Source: Deltaproteobacteria bacterium | Lineage (GTDB): Bacteria; Myxococcota_A; Polyangia; Polyangiales; Polyangiaceae | Direction of reading: 5' to 3' | NCBI GenBank assembly: GCA_016875405.1 | Contig: VGRJ01000010.1 | Coordinates: 1-64,000 of the forward strand | Length of the DNA stretch: 64,000 nt | Part shown: piece after piece, positions 47,189 through 55,726 of the stretch | How the letters are laid out: every line of letters begins with the position of its first letter | How positions within the stretch are numbered: the first letter of the stretch is position 1 | Notes under the pieces: generated by a model | Seen by the model: the letters and a program-made list of their open reading frames with translations, nothing else | Databases searched by the model: none | What the model was told of the DNA's origin: nothing | Translations under genes and position numbers: made by a program

Positions 47189-48820
47189 TCAGCTCGCGGT
47201 GTCGTCGAAATACTCGTCGAGGCGGACCTTGGCGTCGGCGCCGAAGAAGCGCTTGCAAGCCTCCTCGAGGCCCGGCGCGTTGCGAAGCTCGTCGCGGCGG
47301 AGCACGAGCGCGATCTTCGATCTGCGACGTAGGAAATCCTCGAGCTTTGTCACCATCTCGCTGCGCGCCGCGAGATCGATCTCGGCGCGGATGTACTCGG
47401 CCCCCTCGATGAGCACCTCGACCATCCGTGGCTCGCGCCGGATCGACTCGAGCAGCTCGAACGCCCGCGTCCCGTAGCGACGCCAGAGCCTCGTCGACAA
47501 GGGCTCCGACGAGCGCGTCGAGGTCATCGCGTCGAGGCCCATCAGCTCGGCCTGGTGCAGGAATGCCTCGCGCATCGCCCCCGGCGGCTCGCCATGCCAC
47601 GACTGCGCGCGGTGCGGCAGCGAGACACCAAGTCGCGCGACGTGGCCGGCCACCTCCTCGCCTACGTTGACGCAGTCGGTGAGCTTGCCGCCAAAGATCG
47701 TCACGTGCGCCTCGCTCTCCGACACCTCGACCACGTGCTTGCGCGACATCTGGATCCAGTCGCTGCCCTCGGCCCCGCCGCTCACCGCGAGCGGGCGTAC
47801 GCCGCAGCGCTCGGCGATGATGTCCGCCTCGGTCAGCGGGCGAGCGAGCCGCAGCCGCTTGTTGATGTTGTCGAGGACGAAGCGTCGATCCTCGTCGGTG
47901 ACCTCCGTCTCGGGCTCCTCGACGCGCGTGTCGGTGGTGCCGATGACGCTCCGCGGCCCCATCGGGATCACGAAGAACATCCGGCCGTCGTCGGCGAAGA
48001 AGGTGAGCACGCGGCGGCTCGGGGTGAGCCGCTCGACGACGAGGTGGATCCCCTTCGAGAAGACGTGCCGCGCGTCGGTTCGGACGCCCGAGCGCTCGTT
48101 CTGGCGATCGGCGAAGGGGCCGCACGCGTTGACGAGCACGCGAGCGACCACCTCGAGCTCCCGCCCCGTGACGACGTCGCGCGCGCGGCAGCGCCAGAGG
48201 CCGTCGGCGCCGCGGCTCGCGCCGAGCGACTCGACGTAGTTCACCGCGGCGCAGCCGTGATCGAGCGCCGAGCGGATGAAGGTCCACACGAAGCGCGCGT
48301 CGTTGTCGTGCAGGAACGCGTCCGAATACTCGAGCCCGCCGTCCGCTTGCTCGGGGTTCACGATCGGCTCTTCGCGCGCGAGGTCGCCGGCGGTGAGCAG
48401 GCGTGGGCGCCGGGTGAACAGGCTCCCCATGATCCAGTACAGCCACGCGCCGGCGAGGAGCTTCCAGAGTCCGTGGCGGAAGCGCGGCGGGCGCACGGTG
48501 AAGAAACGGATCTCTTGCACCGTCGACGGGTGGCTCTCGATGAGCGCGTTCCGCGAGCGGCAGAGCTTGCGGACGAGGCCGAACTCGAGCGACTCGAGGT
48601 ACTTGATGCCGCCCCACGCGAGGTTCGACGACTCCTGGCTCGTCGCGCACGCGAAGTCTCCGCGATCGAACAGCGCGACCCGAGCGCCGCCCGATGCGAG
48701 CGCCGCAGCGCTCACCGCGCCGTTGATGCCGCCGCCGAGGACGAGCACATCGAAGGTGCCCGCCTCGAGCTTCTGTAGGTTGGTGTCGCGCAGGCTCACG
48801 GCTTCGACGCGTGGTAGCAC
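47189..48820 (-). CDS. glpD: FAD-dependent glycerol-3-phosphate dehydrogenase
   Basis: Membrane-associated flavoenzyme oxidising sn-glycerol-3-phosphate to DHAP and feeding electrons to quinones. The 543-aa protein has the FAD-binding motif VLVLGGGINGAVSAAALAS, then ESSNLAWGGIKYLE. The catalytic domain and the C-terminal DAO_C helical domain (residues about 400-540) include the GGKLTDCVNVGEEV region. Length and layout match GlpD. It converges on the photolyase gene (8 bp between stops). No glpK or glpF is in the window. Confidence 0.92.
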   Translation of the reverse strand: MLPRVEAVSLRDTNLQKLEAGTFDVLVLGGGINGAVSAAALASGGARVALFDRGDFACATSQESSNLAWGGIKYLESLEFGLVRKLCRSRNALIESHPSTVQEIRFFTVRPPRFRHGLWKLLAGAWLYWIMGSLFTRRPRLLTAGDLAREEPIVNPEQADGGLEYSDAFLHDNDARFVWTFIRSALDHGCAAVNYVESLGASRGADGLWRCRARDVVTGRELEVVARVLVNACGPFADRQNERSGVRTDARHVFSKGIHLVVERLTPSRRVLTFFADDGRMFFVIPMGPRSVIGTTDTRVEEPETEVTDEDRRFVLDNINKRLRLARPLTEADIIAERCGVRPLAVSGGAEGSDWIQMSRKHVVEVSESEAHVTIFGGKLTDCVNVGEEVAGHVARLGVSLPHRAQSWHGEPPGAMREAFLHQAELMGLDAMTSTRSSEPLSTRLWRRYGTRAFELLESIRREPRMVEVLIEGAEYIRAEIDLAARSEMVTKLEDFLRRRSKIALVLRRDELRNAPGLEEACKRFFGADAKVRLDEYFDDTAS

Positions 48821-48867
48821 GGCTGGGGCACACGCGGCACCCGTGGCGGACCGGAGGCGCCGACCAC

Positions 48868-48900
48868 AAAAACGAAACGGGCAGGAGTGCTCCTGCCCGT
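48868..48900 (-). terminator. Rho-independent terminator of the HU gene
   Basis: A near-perfect hairpin ACGGGCAGGAG/CTCCTGCCCGT (48877-48900, about ten base pairs and a 4-base loop) is followed on the minus strand by TTTCGTTTTTG (complement of 48867-48877). It is 57 bases downstream of the HU stop, oriented for that gene, and lies upstream of the divergent glpD start, so it separates the two units. Confidence 0.85.
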
Positions 48901-48956
48901 CGCGTCTGTCGACGCGTCGCTCGACGAACGAACGACGCGGTCGCGTTCGTTCAAGC

Positions 48957-49301
48957 TCAGTCGATCGCGAGCTTGATCGCCTTGACCGGGCGAGCGCGGA
49001 CGACCTTGCGGGCCGGCTTCGCTGCGATCTTGATCTCCTCGCCCGTCGCCGGGTTGCGGCCGACGCGCGCCGGAGTCGCCTTCTTGGTGACGACGACGAA
49101 CTTCGCGAAGCCCGGGAGCACGAACACGCCGGTCTTCTTGAGCTGCTTGTGGCCGAGGCCCTCGAGCGACTCGATGATCGCCTTGACCTGCTTGCGGTTT
49201 AGGCCCTCGCTCGTCTCGACGAGGGCGTTGATGAGCGCCGCCTTCGAGAGCGGGGCGTTCTTCTTCTTCGCGGGGGTAGCTGCTGCTTTCTTCGTTGCCA
49301 T
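48957..49301 (-). CDS. HU-family nucleoid protein
   Basis: DNA-binding, DNA-bending HU/IHF protein of 114 aa, dimeric. HU core from about 18: LSKAALINALVETSE then LEGLGHKQLKKTGVFVLPG, the KFVVVTKKATPARVGRNPATG arm and KIAAKPARKVVRARPVKAIK. An N-terminal Lys/Ala extension (MATKKAAATPAKKKN) precedes the core. The ATG at 49301 has AAGAGG nine bases upstream. It has its own promoter and terminator, so it is a monocistronic, probably highly expressed gene. Confidence 0.95.
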   Translation of the reverse strand: MATKKAAATPAKKKNAPLSKAALINALVETSEGLNRKQVKAIIESLEGLGHKQLKKTGVFVLPGFAKFVVVTKKATPARVGRNPATGEEIKIAAKPARKVVRARPVKAIKLAID

Positions 49302-49379
49302 CGGTAAACCTCTTGAATTCGTTGTCGGCTTCGCGCTCTCGCGGGCGTGGGACGTGAGGTTGTTGCGCGATTTCGAGGC

Positions 49380-49409
49380 ATAAAAACCAGATGCGCGTGC
49401 GAGATGCAA
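49380..49409 (-). promoter_or_regulatory. Promoter of the HU gene
   Basis: On the minus strand TTGCAT (49404-49409) and TTTTAT (49380-49385) are separated by 18 bp, about 80-110 bases upstream of the HU start codon. The local AT content is far above the surrounding DNA (also GTAAAAATATT at 49431). The gap 49302-49599 otherwise holds only this promoter, the HU leader and the start region of the divergent PEGA gene. Confidence 0.5.
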
Positions 49410-49599
49410 CGCGAAAGTGCGCGCCACCCTGTAAAAATATTGAGGAGACGACTGAGGCGGCGCGGGCACCCCGAAGAATACGGCCATTCTATGCGCGACG
49501 ACGTGTCGATCGCCGGACCACCTGGGCCGTGTCGAGCGCTCGGTCGAGGGCGTGAGGACGTCTGGAAGCCAATGAAAAACCGTAGTACTCGTCTTTGCT

Positions 49600-50562
49600 G
49601 TGAGCACCCAAGCCGTCTCCTTCGTCGCCGCGGCGCTCGTCGCATCCCTCCTCGCCACGCCGGCTAGCGCTGGGCCGAGCCCGAAGGATCGTCTGGAGGC
49701 GACGAAGCTCGTCGCCGAGGCGAAGCGGCTCCTCGGCAAGGGCGAGCTGAAGAAGGCCCTCGCGAAGCTGCGCCGAGCCGACGAGCTCGCGCCGCAGGTG
49801 CTCGTGAAGGTCGAGCTCGGCAAGGTCGAGACCGATCTCGGAAACTACGTCGGTGGCCTCGATGCGTTCGACGCCGCGCTGCGCGTCAAGACCGCGAACC
49901 CCCAAGAGAAGCGCGCACAGGCCGACGCGAAGAAGCTCGGCGATTCGCTGCGCGGCCGCACGCCGAGGCTCTCGGTCGAGATCTTCAGGCCCGAGGCGTC
50001 GAAGGTCACGCTGCTGCTCGATGGCGAGGACGTCGAGCCCGGCGAGCACCGGATGAACCCAGGCAAGCACGAGGTCGTGGCGCGTGCGGCAGGCTATCAA
50101 GACTTCACCAAGGCGGTGCGCCTCGACGAGGGCGATGCGACGTCGGTGTCGGTATCGATGACGCCGCTCGGCGGTGAGGAGGTCGCGTCGTCCTCGGGTG
50201 GCAGCGTGCCTCGTTGGGCGGCGTGGACGACCTGGGGGCTCTCGGCCGCTGCCGTGGGGGTCGGTGCGGGCTTCGGCATCATGGCGATCCAGACGACGAA
50301 CCAGGTCCTCGTCGATTACGGATGCGAGAACGGCAAGTGTCCCGCGAGCGCCGCGGGCGACCTCGACATCGCGAAGCTGAACGGCAACGTCTCGACCGCA
50401 GCCTTCGCGGTCGGCGGCGTCGGCGTCGTCACCGCCACCGTCCTCTCGGTGCTCGCCTTCGGCAAGTCGCCCGACGCCGAGAGCGGCGACGCCGCGGAGG
50501 CCCGCCTCGAGGTGAAGCCGCTCGTGGGCCCAGGCTTCCTGGGCATGACCGGCTCGTTCTGA
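49600..50562 (+). CDS. PEGA-domain membrane protein
   Basis: A 320-aa secreted or membrane protein with a signal peptide cleaved after ATPASAG. Helical region (about 30-110) resembling TPR-like repeats (AEAKRLLGKGELKKALAK, then VELGKVETDLGNYVGGLDA). A PEGA domain follows at about 122-188, with VTLLLDGEDVEPGEHRMNPG and KHEVVARAAGYQDFTK. After a Ser/Gly linker there are two hydrophobic segments, WGLSAAAVGVGAGFGIMAI and FAVGGVGVVTATVLSVLAF, flanking a short Cys pair (GCENGKCPAS). Common in myxobacterial surface proteins; function unknown. Start GTG 49600. Confidence 0.75.
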   Translation: MSTQAVSFVAAALVASLLATPASAGPSPKDRLEATKLVAEAKRLLGKGELKKALAKLRRADELAPQVLVKVELGKVETDLGNYVGGLDAFDAALRVKTANPQEKRAQADAKKLGDSLRGRTPRLSVEIFRPEASKVTLLLDGEDVEPGEHRMNPGKHEVVARAAGYQDFTKAVRLDEGDATSVSVSMTPLGGEEVASSSGGSVPRWAAWTTWGLSAAAVGVGAGFGIMAIQTTNQVLVDYGCENGKCPASAAGDLDIAKLNGNVSTAAFAVGGVGVVTATVLSVLAFGKSPDAESGDAAEARLEVKPLVGPGFLGMTGSF

Positions 50563-50613
50563 CGAGCGCCGATTGGCGGTGCCCCGCTTGGGTGACTCGG
50601 TTAACTTAATTTC

Positions 50614-52170
50614 GTGCGCGTGACGTTTCATTCCTCCGCCGCTCTCTCGCTCCTCCTCGCCGCCTGCGGTGGCCGCGCCATCTGGGATCCGGAGCACCAC
50701 TCGAACAAGCACCCTGACATGACCTCCGCCGGGGGCGGGCAGGCCGTGACCTCGGCCGGCGGGAGCGATTCAGCCAGCATGAGCGCGGTCACGACGACGA
50801 CTGACGCGTCGAGCAGCGGGAGCGGCGCGGGCGGTGAAGGCGGGAGCGCGACGGCCAGCTCGGCGACGGCCAGCTCGTCGAGCACGGGCACCGGCGGCGG
50901 CCCCACGACGTCGTTCGAAGAGGTCGTGGTAGGCCCGAAGAAATCGGGCGAGTCGTTCACGCTGGACGTCCCCAAGGGGACGCTGGGGTTCACCGTCGTG
51001 GTCAAGGCGCCACAGCCTTACGGGCGGATGGGCGTGAAGCGCATCGAGTCTCCGACCAAGGAGGCGCTGATCGACAAGTGGCGCATCCCGGGCACGCCGC
51101 GCGAGTTCTCTTGGTACGGGCTCACGCCAGCGGGGACGCCCCAGACCGACGCGATGAGCGCGATGCCCTTGGTGCTCCCTGGGACGTGGACGGTCACGAT
51201 CGGCGATCCCTACTCGAACACCACCCAGGCGGGCGACGTGAGCGTGTGGCTCCGCACGTCGAGCGACGGAGCGTTTCATGGCGGGTTCGTCGACGTGAAC
51301 GTGTTCCGCGTCCCGAACGGCGCGAGCGTCGCGTACCTCGACAACGTCCTCGCGAAGGCCTTCAACGGGTGGGCGGGGATGAAGCTCGGGAAGGTGACCT
51401 ACTACCCGCTCGACGCGTCGTTCGCGAGCGTCGACCTCAACAACTTCTTTCCGGTGATCGAGGCCTCGAAGGCGGCTCCGTCGGTCCCGGCGCTCAACAT
51501 CCACGTCATCGAGGAGTTCACGGGCGATCTCAAGGACGCGCTCGGCGTCGCTGCCGGGATCCCGGGGGTCGGCATCGCCCCTGGCAGCACCGCGAGCGGT
51601 GTGGTGGTGATGCCGACGTCGGATCCGGACCTCGACGCGGAGGTGCTGAAGCACGAGTCGGGGCACCTCTCGGGGTTGTTCCACACCACCGAGATCGATG
51701 GGAGCGCGGTCGACACGCTCGGCGACACGATGAGCTGCAGCTCGGTCGAGATGCAGGGGCTCGGCTGCCCGGACTCGTCGAACATCATGTTCCCGTTCGC
51801 GAACGCGGCGGCGGATCAGTTCTCGCCGATGCAGGTCAGCGTCATCCAGGGCGCGACGATCTATCGAGGCGCGCTCGACAACCTCGGCATGGGCGGGATG
51901 AAGTCGGTCGCGCCGCCGTCCGATTCGTCGCCGCCGACGAAGACGCTCTCGCTCGCGAAGGGCGCATGGCGCACGCACCTCGCGCCACGCGCGGCGGAGT
52001 TGCTGGCGTCGCACTGGTGCCACGAGGATGTGTTCAGCGGGCGTCATGTCGACCATGCCGCCGTGGTTCGGCGCTTCGCGTCACGACAAGGTCTCGAGGC
52101 CGTGGCGGCCGATGCGTCGGCACCGGCCTGGCTACGCGCTCGTGCAAAGCGAGCGGCCGCGCGACCCTGA
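50614..52170 (+). CDS. Metzincin-like zinc metalloprotease lipoprotein
   Basis: A 518-aa lipoprotein: signal LSLLLAACGG, then a Ser/Thr/Gly/Ala spacer (about 35-100). The rest is a probable protease: HESGHLSGLFHTTE is HExxHxxGxxH, the metzincin zinc-binding site, near residue 348. A candidate Met-turn, NIMFPFANAAA, follows about 40 residues later, and MSCSS and GCPDSS lie between. The N-terminal domain before it is unassigned. The GTG at 50614 was chosen to give the signal. Likely degrades extracellular or prey protein; substrate unknown. It is convergent with the minus-strand trio (20 bp gap). Confidence 0.75.
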   Translation: MRVTFHSSAALSLLLAACGGRAIWDPEHHSNKHPDMTSAGGGQAVTSAGGSDSASMSAVTTTTDASSSGSGAGGEGGSATASSATASSSSTGTGGGPTTSFEEVVVGPKKSGESFTLDVPKGTLGFTVVVKAPQPYGRMGVKRIESPTKEALIDKWRIPGTPREFSWYGLTPAGTPQTDAMSAMPLVLPGTWTVTIGDPYSNTTQAGDVSVWLRTSSDGAFHGGFVDVNVFRVPNGASVAYLDNVLAKAFNGWAGMKLGKVTYYPLDASFASVDLNNFFPVIEASKAAPSVPALNIHVIEEFTGDLKDALGVAAGIPGVGIAPGSTASGVVVMPTSDPDLDAEVLKHESGHLSGLFHTTEIDGSAVDTLGDTMSCSSVEMQGLGCPDSSNIMFPFANAAADQFSPMQVSVIQGATIYRGALDNLGMGGMKSVAPPSDSSPPTKTLSLAKGAWRTHLAPRAAELLASHWCHEDVFSGRHVDHAAVVRRFASRQGLEAVAADASAPAWLRARAKRAAARP

Positions 52171-52189
52171 GCGCGCGGGACGTCGTCGG

Positions 52190-53122
52190 TCAGCTGCCGA
52201 CCGCCGAGATGAGCCGCCAGACGAGCCTCGCGCGAGGCGTCGTCGGCACCTCCGGCAAGGCGTCGGTGCAGACGAGCGCATCGAGCCAGGGCTCGATCGG
52301 AGGCCTCCTGAGCGCGCCGCAGAGCGAGAACAAGGTGAGGTCGGAGACGCCGGCCGCGAGGGCGATCGCGACGTCGTCCGCGAGCTCGTGCGGGCCTCGG
52401 TAGGTGGGCTCGTCGCCGAGGATCCCGGTGCCTACGGCCCCGAGCGACAGGCCGAAGCCGCGCGCGGCGGCGAGCTGGGCGGCGCTCCCCAACGCGGCGC
52501 GTGCGTCGTCGCGCGTCATCGCGCCGCGCGAGTACCCTTCGACGAGGGAGCTGTACATCATCACCGAGGCGCGATCGGGCGCGAGCGCATGGAGCGGCGT
52601 GCCGAGGAGCCGCTCCCAGCGCCGTCGCGCGCCGTCCCCGAGCAGCATCGGCATCGCCGCGGCGAGCACGCGCACGCCGCGCCCGCGCAGCCCCGTGGCG
52701 AGCGAGACGAGCCGCGCGCGGCCCGTCGGCGAACGCTCCAACAGGTGACGAGCGAGCGTTCGCGGGCCCGGTCGGGACAAGACCTCGAACGAGGGCTCGA
52801 GATCGAGCGCGAGCTCGTCGGGGATTCGATCCTGTGACGCAAGCGCGTCCACGAGCTGCTCGACGAACGCGGCGAACTTCGGCGCGGTGCGCACGTTCGC
52901 CCAGCGACCTTCGTGCGGCGCGAGCATAGGCCACAGCCCGATCGTGACGCCCGCGTCGCGGCACGCCGCGATGAGCGCGCCGGCGTCCTTGGCGTCCGCG
53001 GGCGTTACGGCGGCGAGCAGGCCGATCCGTCGGGTGGAGAGCAGGCGAAGCGCGCTCGCGCGCGCGAGCTCGGACGGTGAGACGAGCTCACACCAGATCC
53101 GCCGCGAGCCCTGCTCCGTCAC
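52190..53122 (-). CDS. Unknown protein, probable (beta/alpha) barrel hydrolase
   Basis: A 310-aa protein with alternating hydrophobic strands and helices that suggest a TIM barrel: RIGLLAAVTPADAKDAGAL, GVTIGLWPMLAPHEG, ELALDLEPSFEVLSR, VRVLAAAMPMLLGD, SVMMYSSLVEGYSRG, FGLSLGAVGTGIL, DLTLFSLCGALRR. The DLEP and MYSSLVEGY segments recall glycoside-hydrolase-like barrels, but no family is secure. GTG start at 53122 overlaps the preceding gene by 4 bp (GTGA). Last of a three-gene unit with the barrel-like and hotdog genes; shared pathway likely, role unknown. Confidence 0.55.
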   Translation of the reverse strand: MTEQGSRRIWCELVSPSELARASALRLLSTRRIGLLAAVTPADAKDAGALIAACRDAGVTIGLWPMLAPHEGRWANVRTAPKFAAFVEQLVDALASQDRIPDELALDLEPSFEVLSRPGPRTLARHLLERSPTGRARLVSLATGLRGRGVRVLAAAMPMLLGDGARRRWERLLGTPLHALAPDRASVMMYSSLVEGYSRGAMTRDDARAALGSAAQLAAARGFGLSLGAVGTGILGDEPTYRGPHELADDVAIALAAGVSDLTLFSLCGALRRPPIEPWLDALVCTDALPEVPTTPRARLVWRLISAVGS

Positions 53123-53763
53123 CCGTCGAGCTCCGCGGCGAGCTCCTCGTAGTCTGCGCGGCGGTGCAGCCCGGGAGGAACGAGGAGCGCGTCGACGAGA
53201 CCGAGCAGCGCGCGGAGCGTCGCGGCGGACACCTCGCCCTCGCGCGACGCATCGACGACGAGCACGCGTCTTCGGTCGAGCGCTGCCGCGCGCCGCGCAA
53301 GCGTCAGGTCGACGCCGTGGAGGAGCCAAGCGCGCGCCTCGCGTGCGACCGCGGACGAGGCCTCGAGGTCGTCACCCACGGCGAGCAGCGGCGCCATGTG
53401 CATCGAGCGCGCGGACAGGATGGCGGCCTCGACGTCGCCGCGCGCCGTCGCGGGTACGCACACGCCATCCGCGCCGAAATAACGGGCACGCTGGCAATCC
53501 TCGGCGGAGGTCGCCGGCGTCGTCACGAGGAGCGGGACGTCGCCTGTCGCGCGCGCGAGCGTCCGCTGCGCCTCCCCCGTCGCGTTCGTCGCGAAGGCGC
53601 GTGTCGACTCCACCAAGCGCGCTAGGTCGGCCTCCGCTGCGTCGAGCGCGCTCGCGTCGAGGAACGGGACCAGCACGAGCGAGCGGCGACCTGGCGTGAG
53701 CGCGAGGGAGAGATCGCGCGCCGAGGGCACGATCCGCGCGACGTCGACGTCGTCGCGAGTCAC
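53119..53763 (-). CDS. Unknown protein, possible TrpC-like barrel
   Basis: A 214-aa protein with barrel-like strand/helix alternation: SLVLVPFLDASALDAAEAD, DVPLLVTTPATSAEDCQRAR, YFGADGVCVPATARG, MAPLLAVGDDLEASSAVARE, RRVLVVDASREGEVSAATL, LGLVDALLVPPGLH. There is weak resemblance to indole-glycerol-phosphate synthase or related phosphate-binding barrels, but the catalytic Lys/Glu motifs are not seen and the chain is short. GTG start 53763 overlaps the hotdog gene stop; its own stop overlaps the next gene by 4 bp. Function unknown. Confidence 0.5.
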   Translation of the reverse strand: MTRDDVDVARIVPSARDLSLALTPGRRSLVLVPFLDASALDAAEADLARLVESTRAFATNATGEAQRTLARATGDVPLLVTTPATSAEDCQRARYFGADGVCVPATARGDVEAAILSARSMHMAPLLAVGDDLEASSAVAREARAWLLHGVDLTLARRAAALDRRRVLVVDASREGEVSAATLRALLGLVDALLVPPGLHRRADYEELAAELDG

Positions 53764-54278
53764 GGCGCGCTCTCGAGCGGGTCGGCCTTGGCCTCGTCGA
53801 CCTTCAGCCAGTAGGCGCTCTGCTCGCTGCGGTAGCAGAGCTCGCCGAGGTGCGTGAGCTCGAAGGCGTAGCGAACGAAATGACGCGTCTGCCCGAGGCG
53901 AGCGCGGACCGCGCGGCACTCGCACTCGATCCGCTCGCCCGGCGGGACGAGCTTCTTGAACGTCGCCTCGTGGAGGTGCGTCCCGTAGCCGATCCAGCCG
54001 TCGGCGTGCCGTAGCCCGAGCACGTGGTACGCGTGCACGAAGCCGAGCATCCCGGTGACGTGCACCATCAAGGCGCCGGCGACGTGGCGCGGGTGGCGTG
54101 CGGCGTGGGCCCGCTGCGAGCGCGTGAGCGGCATGCCGTCGTGGGTCGGCCAGCTGCACCGGACGAGGCTCTTTTCACGGTCGATCTCGAGGAGTCGATC
54201 GATGAACAGCACCTCGGGGTCGTAGGGGCAGTCCTCGAGGAACGCCTGATCGAAGGGGCCAGGGACGGTGAGCGTCAC
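53760..54278 (-). CDS. Hotdog-fold protein (FabZ/thioesterase-like)
   Basis: A 172-aa protein of the hotdog fold, as in 3-hydroxyacyl-ACP dehydratases and acyl-CoA thioesterases: VLFIDRLLEIDREKSLVR, then ARHPRHVAGALMVHVTGMLG in place of the FabZ HFPGxPxMPG segment, and VPPGERIECECRAVRARLG. A His remains in HPRH, but the FabZ catalytic Glu position is occupied by His (LMVHVTG), so dehydratase activity is doubtful; a thioesterase-like or altered role is likelier. ATG start at 54278. It leads the three-gene unit with 4 bp overlaps. Confidence 0.65.
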   Translation of the reverse strand: MTLTVPGPFDQAFLEDCPYDPEVLFIDRLLEIDREKSLVRCSWPTHDGMPLTRSQRAHAARHPRHVAGALMVHVTGMLGFVHAYHVLGLRHADGWIGYGTHLHEATFKKLVPPGERIECECRAVRARLGQTRHFVRYAFELTHLGELCYRSEQSAYWLKVDEAKADPLESAP

Positions 54279-54367
54279 CCGCGGAGTCTAGGCCGACGCG
54301 AGGCCGTTCGGCAGGCGGATTCGTCGCGCCCCGTGACGGTGGGCCTCGCCTCGTCGTGGCGTCGCGC

Positions 54368-55480
54368 TCAATCGGCGAAGAGCTGCGTCACCCACACGCC
54401 GCGCGCGTCATGCACCACGCCGATGCCGAGCCGACCGAAGCGCCGCGAGAGCATGTTCCCGCGATGCGAGGGGCTCTCCCAGAGCGCGCGATGCGCGGCC
54501 TCTGCGTCGCCTGCCCGCGCCACGTTCTCCCCGACCACCGCTGCAGAAACGCCGCTCGCGCGCACGCGCTCGGTCGGCGCGCCCTCGCCGACGTCGTGCG
54601 CGAGGGTGTTGGTCGCGGCCATTCGCGCCGCGTGCCGGGCCGCGACGGCGTCGAGATCTCGGCTGCGGCGGAGCGTCGGGAGCCCTTGCGCTCGCCGTGC
54701 GACGTCGAGGCGAGCCACGAGGACCTGGTCGTCGGGGAGCCCGAGCGGCGGGTCCTCGGGCGGCGCCGCTTGCGGCTCGACACCGACGAAGAGACGCGCC
54801 TCCGCGACCGGCTCCGGTCCGCCCGGCAGGGTCGCGACCACCTGCACCGCCCACTCTCCCGGCTGGTCGACCGCGAAGCGCGAGCGCACCCGGTCGCCCG
54901 TCCGATCCGCAAGGACTCGTCGAGGTTGTCCGTCCGGCGCGAGCAGCACCACCGCGGCGTCCGTCGCCTCGACGAGCAGTCGCGCGTCGAGCGCGAGCCA
55001 CGCGCCGACCCGCGCCCGCCTCGGCAGCGGCTCGAGGTCTGCGAGCGCATCGACGCCGATGGCCGCGAAGCGCGTCACCCCGTCGCGCGAGAGTCCGTGG
55101 GCGACGCCGCAACGCCGCGCGCCTCGCGCCGTGCCGAGCCACGCCTCGAAGCGCGGCAGCGCCGCCGCGGCCGGCCCAGCGAAGGCCCACGCGCGCGGCG
55201 CCGGCTGCGGCACGCCCGCGGCCTGGACGCGCCGCGCGAGCCGCGCCGCCGACGGGCGGGGCGCGGACTCCTCCCCGAGCAGCCGCCGGGCGACTCCCTC
55301 GAGCACCGCGACCCGCTCGCCACACGCCGCGTAAAACGGGCTGGTCGGCCCGTCGCTCGGGCTCGGACTCGCCAGCGGGCCGCCGACCCGCGACGACCAC
55401 GTCAGCGCGTCGTCCTCGGCCCGGGACGTCGACGCCACGAGCCCCGCGATGGCAAGGACGGAGACCACGACCGGGCGCAC
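54368..55480 (-). CDS. CAP/SCP-domain extracellular protein
   Basis: A 370-aa secreted protein. Signal peptide MRPVVVSVLAIAGLVASTSRA. A central region (about 40-240) includes a probable beta-sandwich (VVLLAPDGQPRRVL, VDQPGEWAVQVVATLPGG). The C-terminal CAP/SCP domain (about 255-370) has the His and Glu of the putative active cavity in THNTLAHD-type ATNTLAHDVGEG, GENVARAGDAEAAHRALWE, SPSHRGNMLSRRFGRLGIG and VWVTQLFAD, the family hallmarks. Function of bacterial CAP proteins is mostly unknown. 88 bp upstream of the start of the hotdog gene unit. Confidence 0.85.
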   Translation of the reverse strand: MRPVVVSVLAIAGLVASTSRAEDDALTWSSRVGGPLASPSPSDGPTSPFYAACGERVAVLEGVARRLLGEESAPRPSAARLARRVQAAGVPQPAPRAWAFAGPAAAALPRFEAWLGTARGARRCGVAHGLSRDGVTRFAAIGVDALADLEPLPRRARVGAWLALDARLLVEATDAAVVLLAPDGQPRRVLADRTGDRVRSRFAVDQPGEWAVQVVATLPGGPEPVAEARLFVGVEPQAAPPEDPPLGLPDDQVLVARLDVARRAQGLPTLRRSRDLDAVAARHAARMAATNTLAHDVGEGAPTERVRASGVSAAVVGENVARAGDAEAAHRALWESPSHRGNMLSRRFGRLGIGVVHDARGVWVTQLFAD

Positions 55481-55726
55481 CCCTCGACCCTAATGGCTCC
55501 TGCGGGTGTTCGGCCACTTCTGCGGTCGACGGAGGCGTGCCCGCGTGGAGGCGCGCGAGCGTCGGACCCGTGCCCGAGGCGGGGGCCACAGAATGCCCCG
55601 GGGCAGGAGCCTGTCAGAGCAATGGGGATCCCAAGCTCGCCGCGTGCGTGCTAGAACCGCCGCCGCGCAGCCGCGCGCCCCAGCCGCGCCACCGCGTCGG
55701 CTCGACTCTCCCGGAGGATTTCGACG

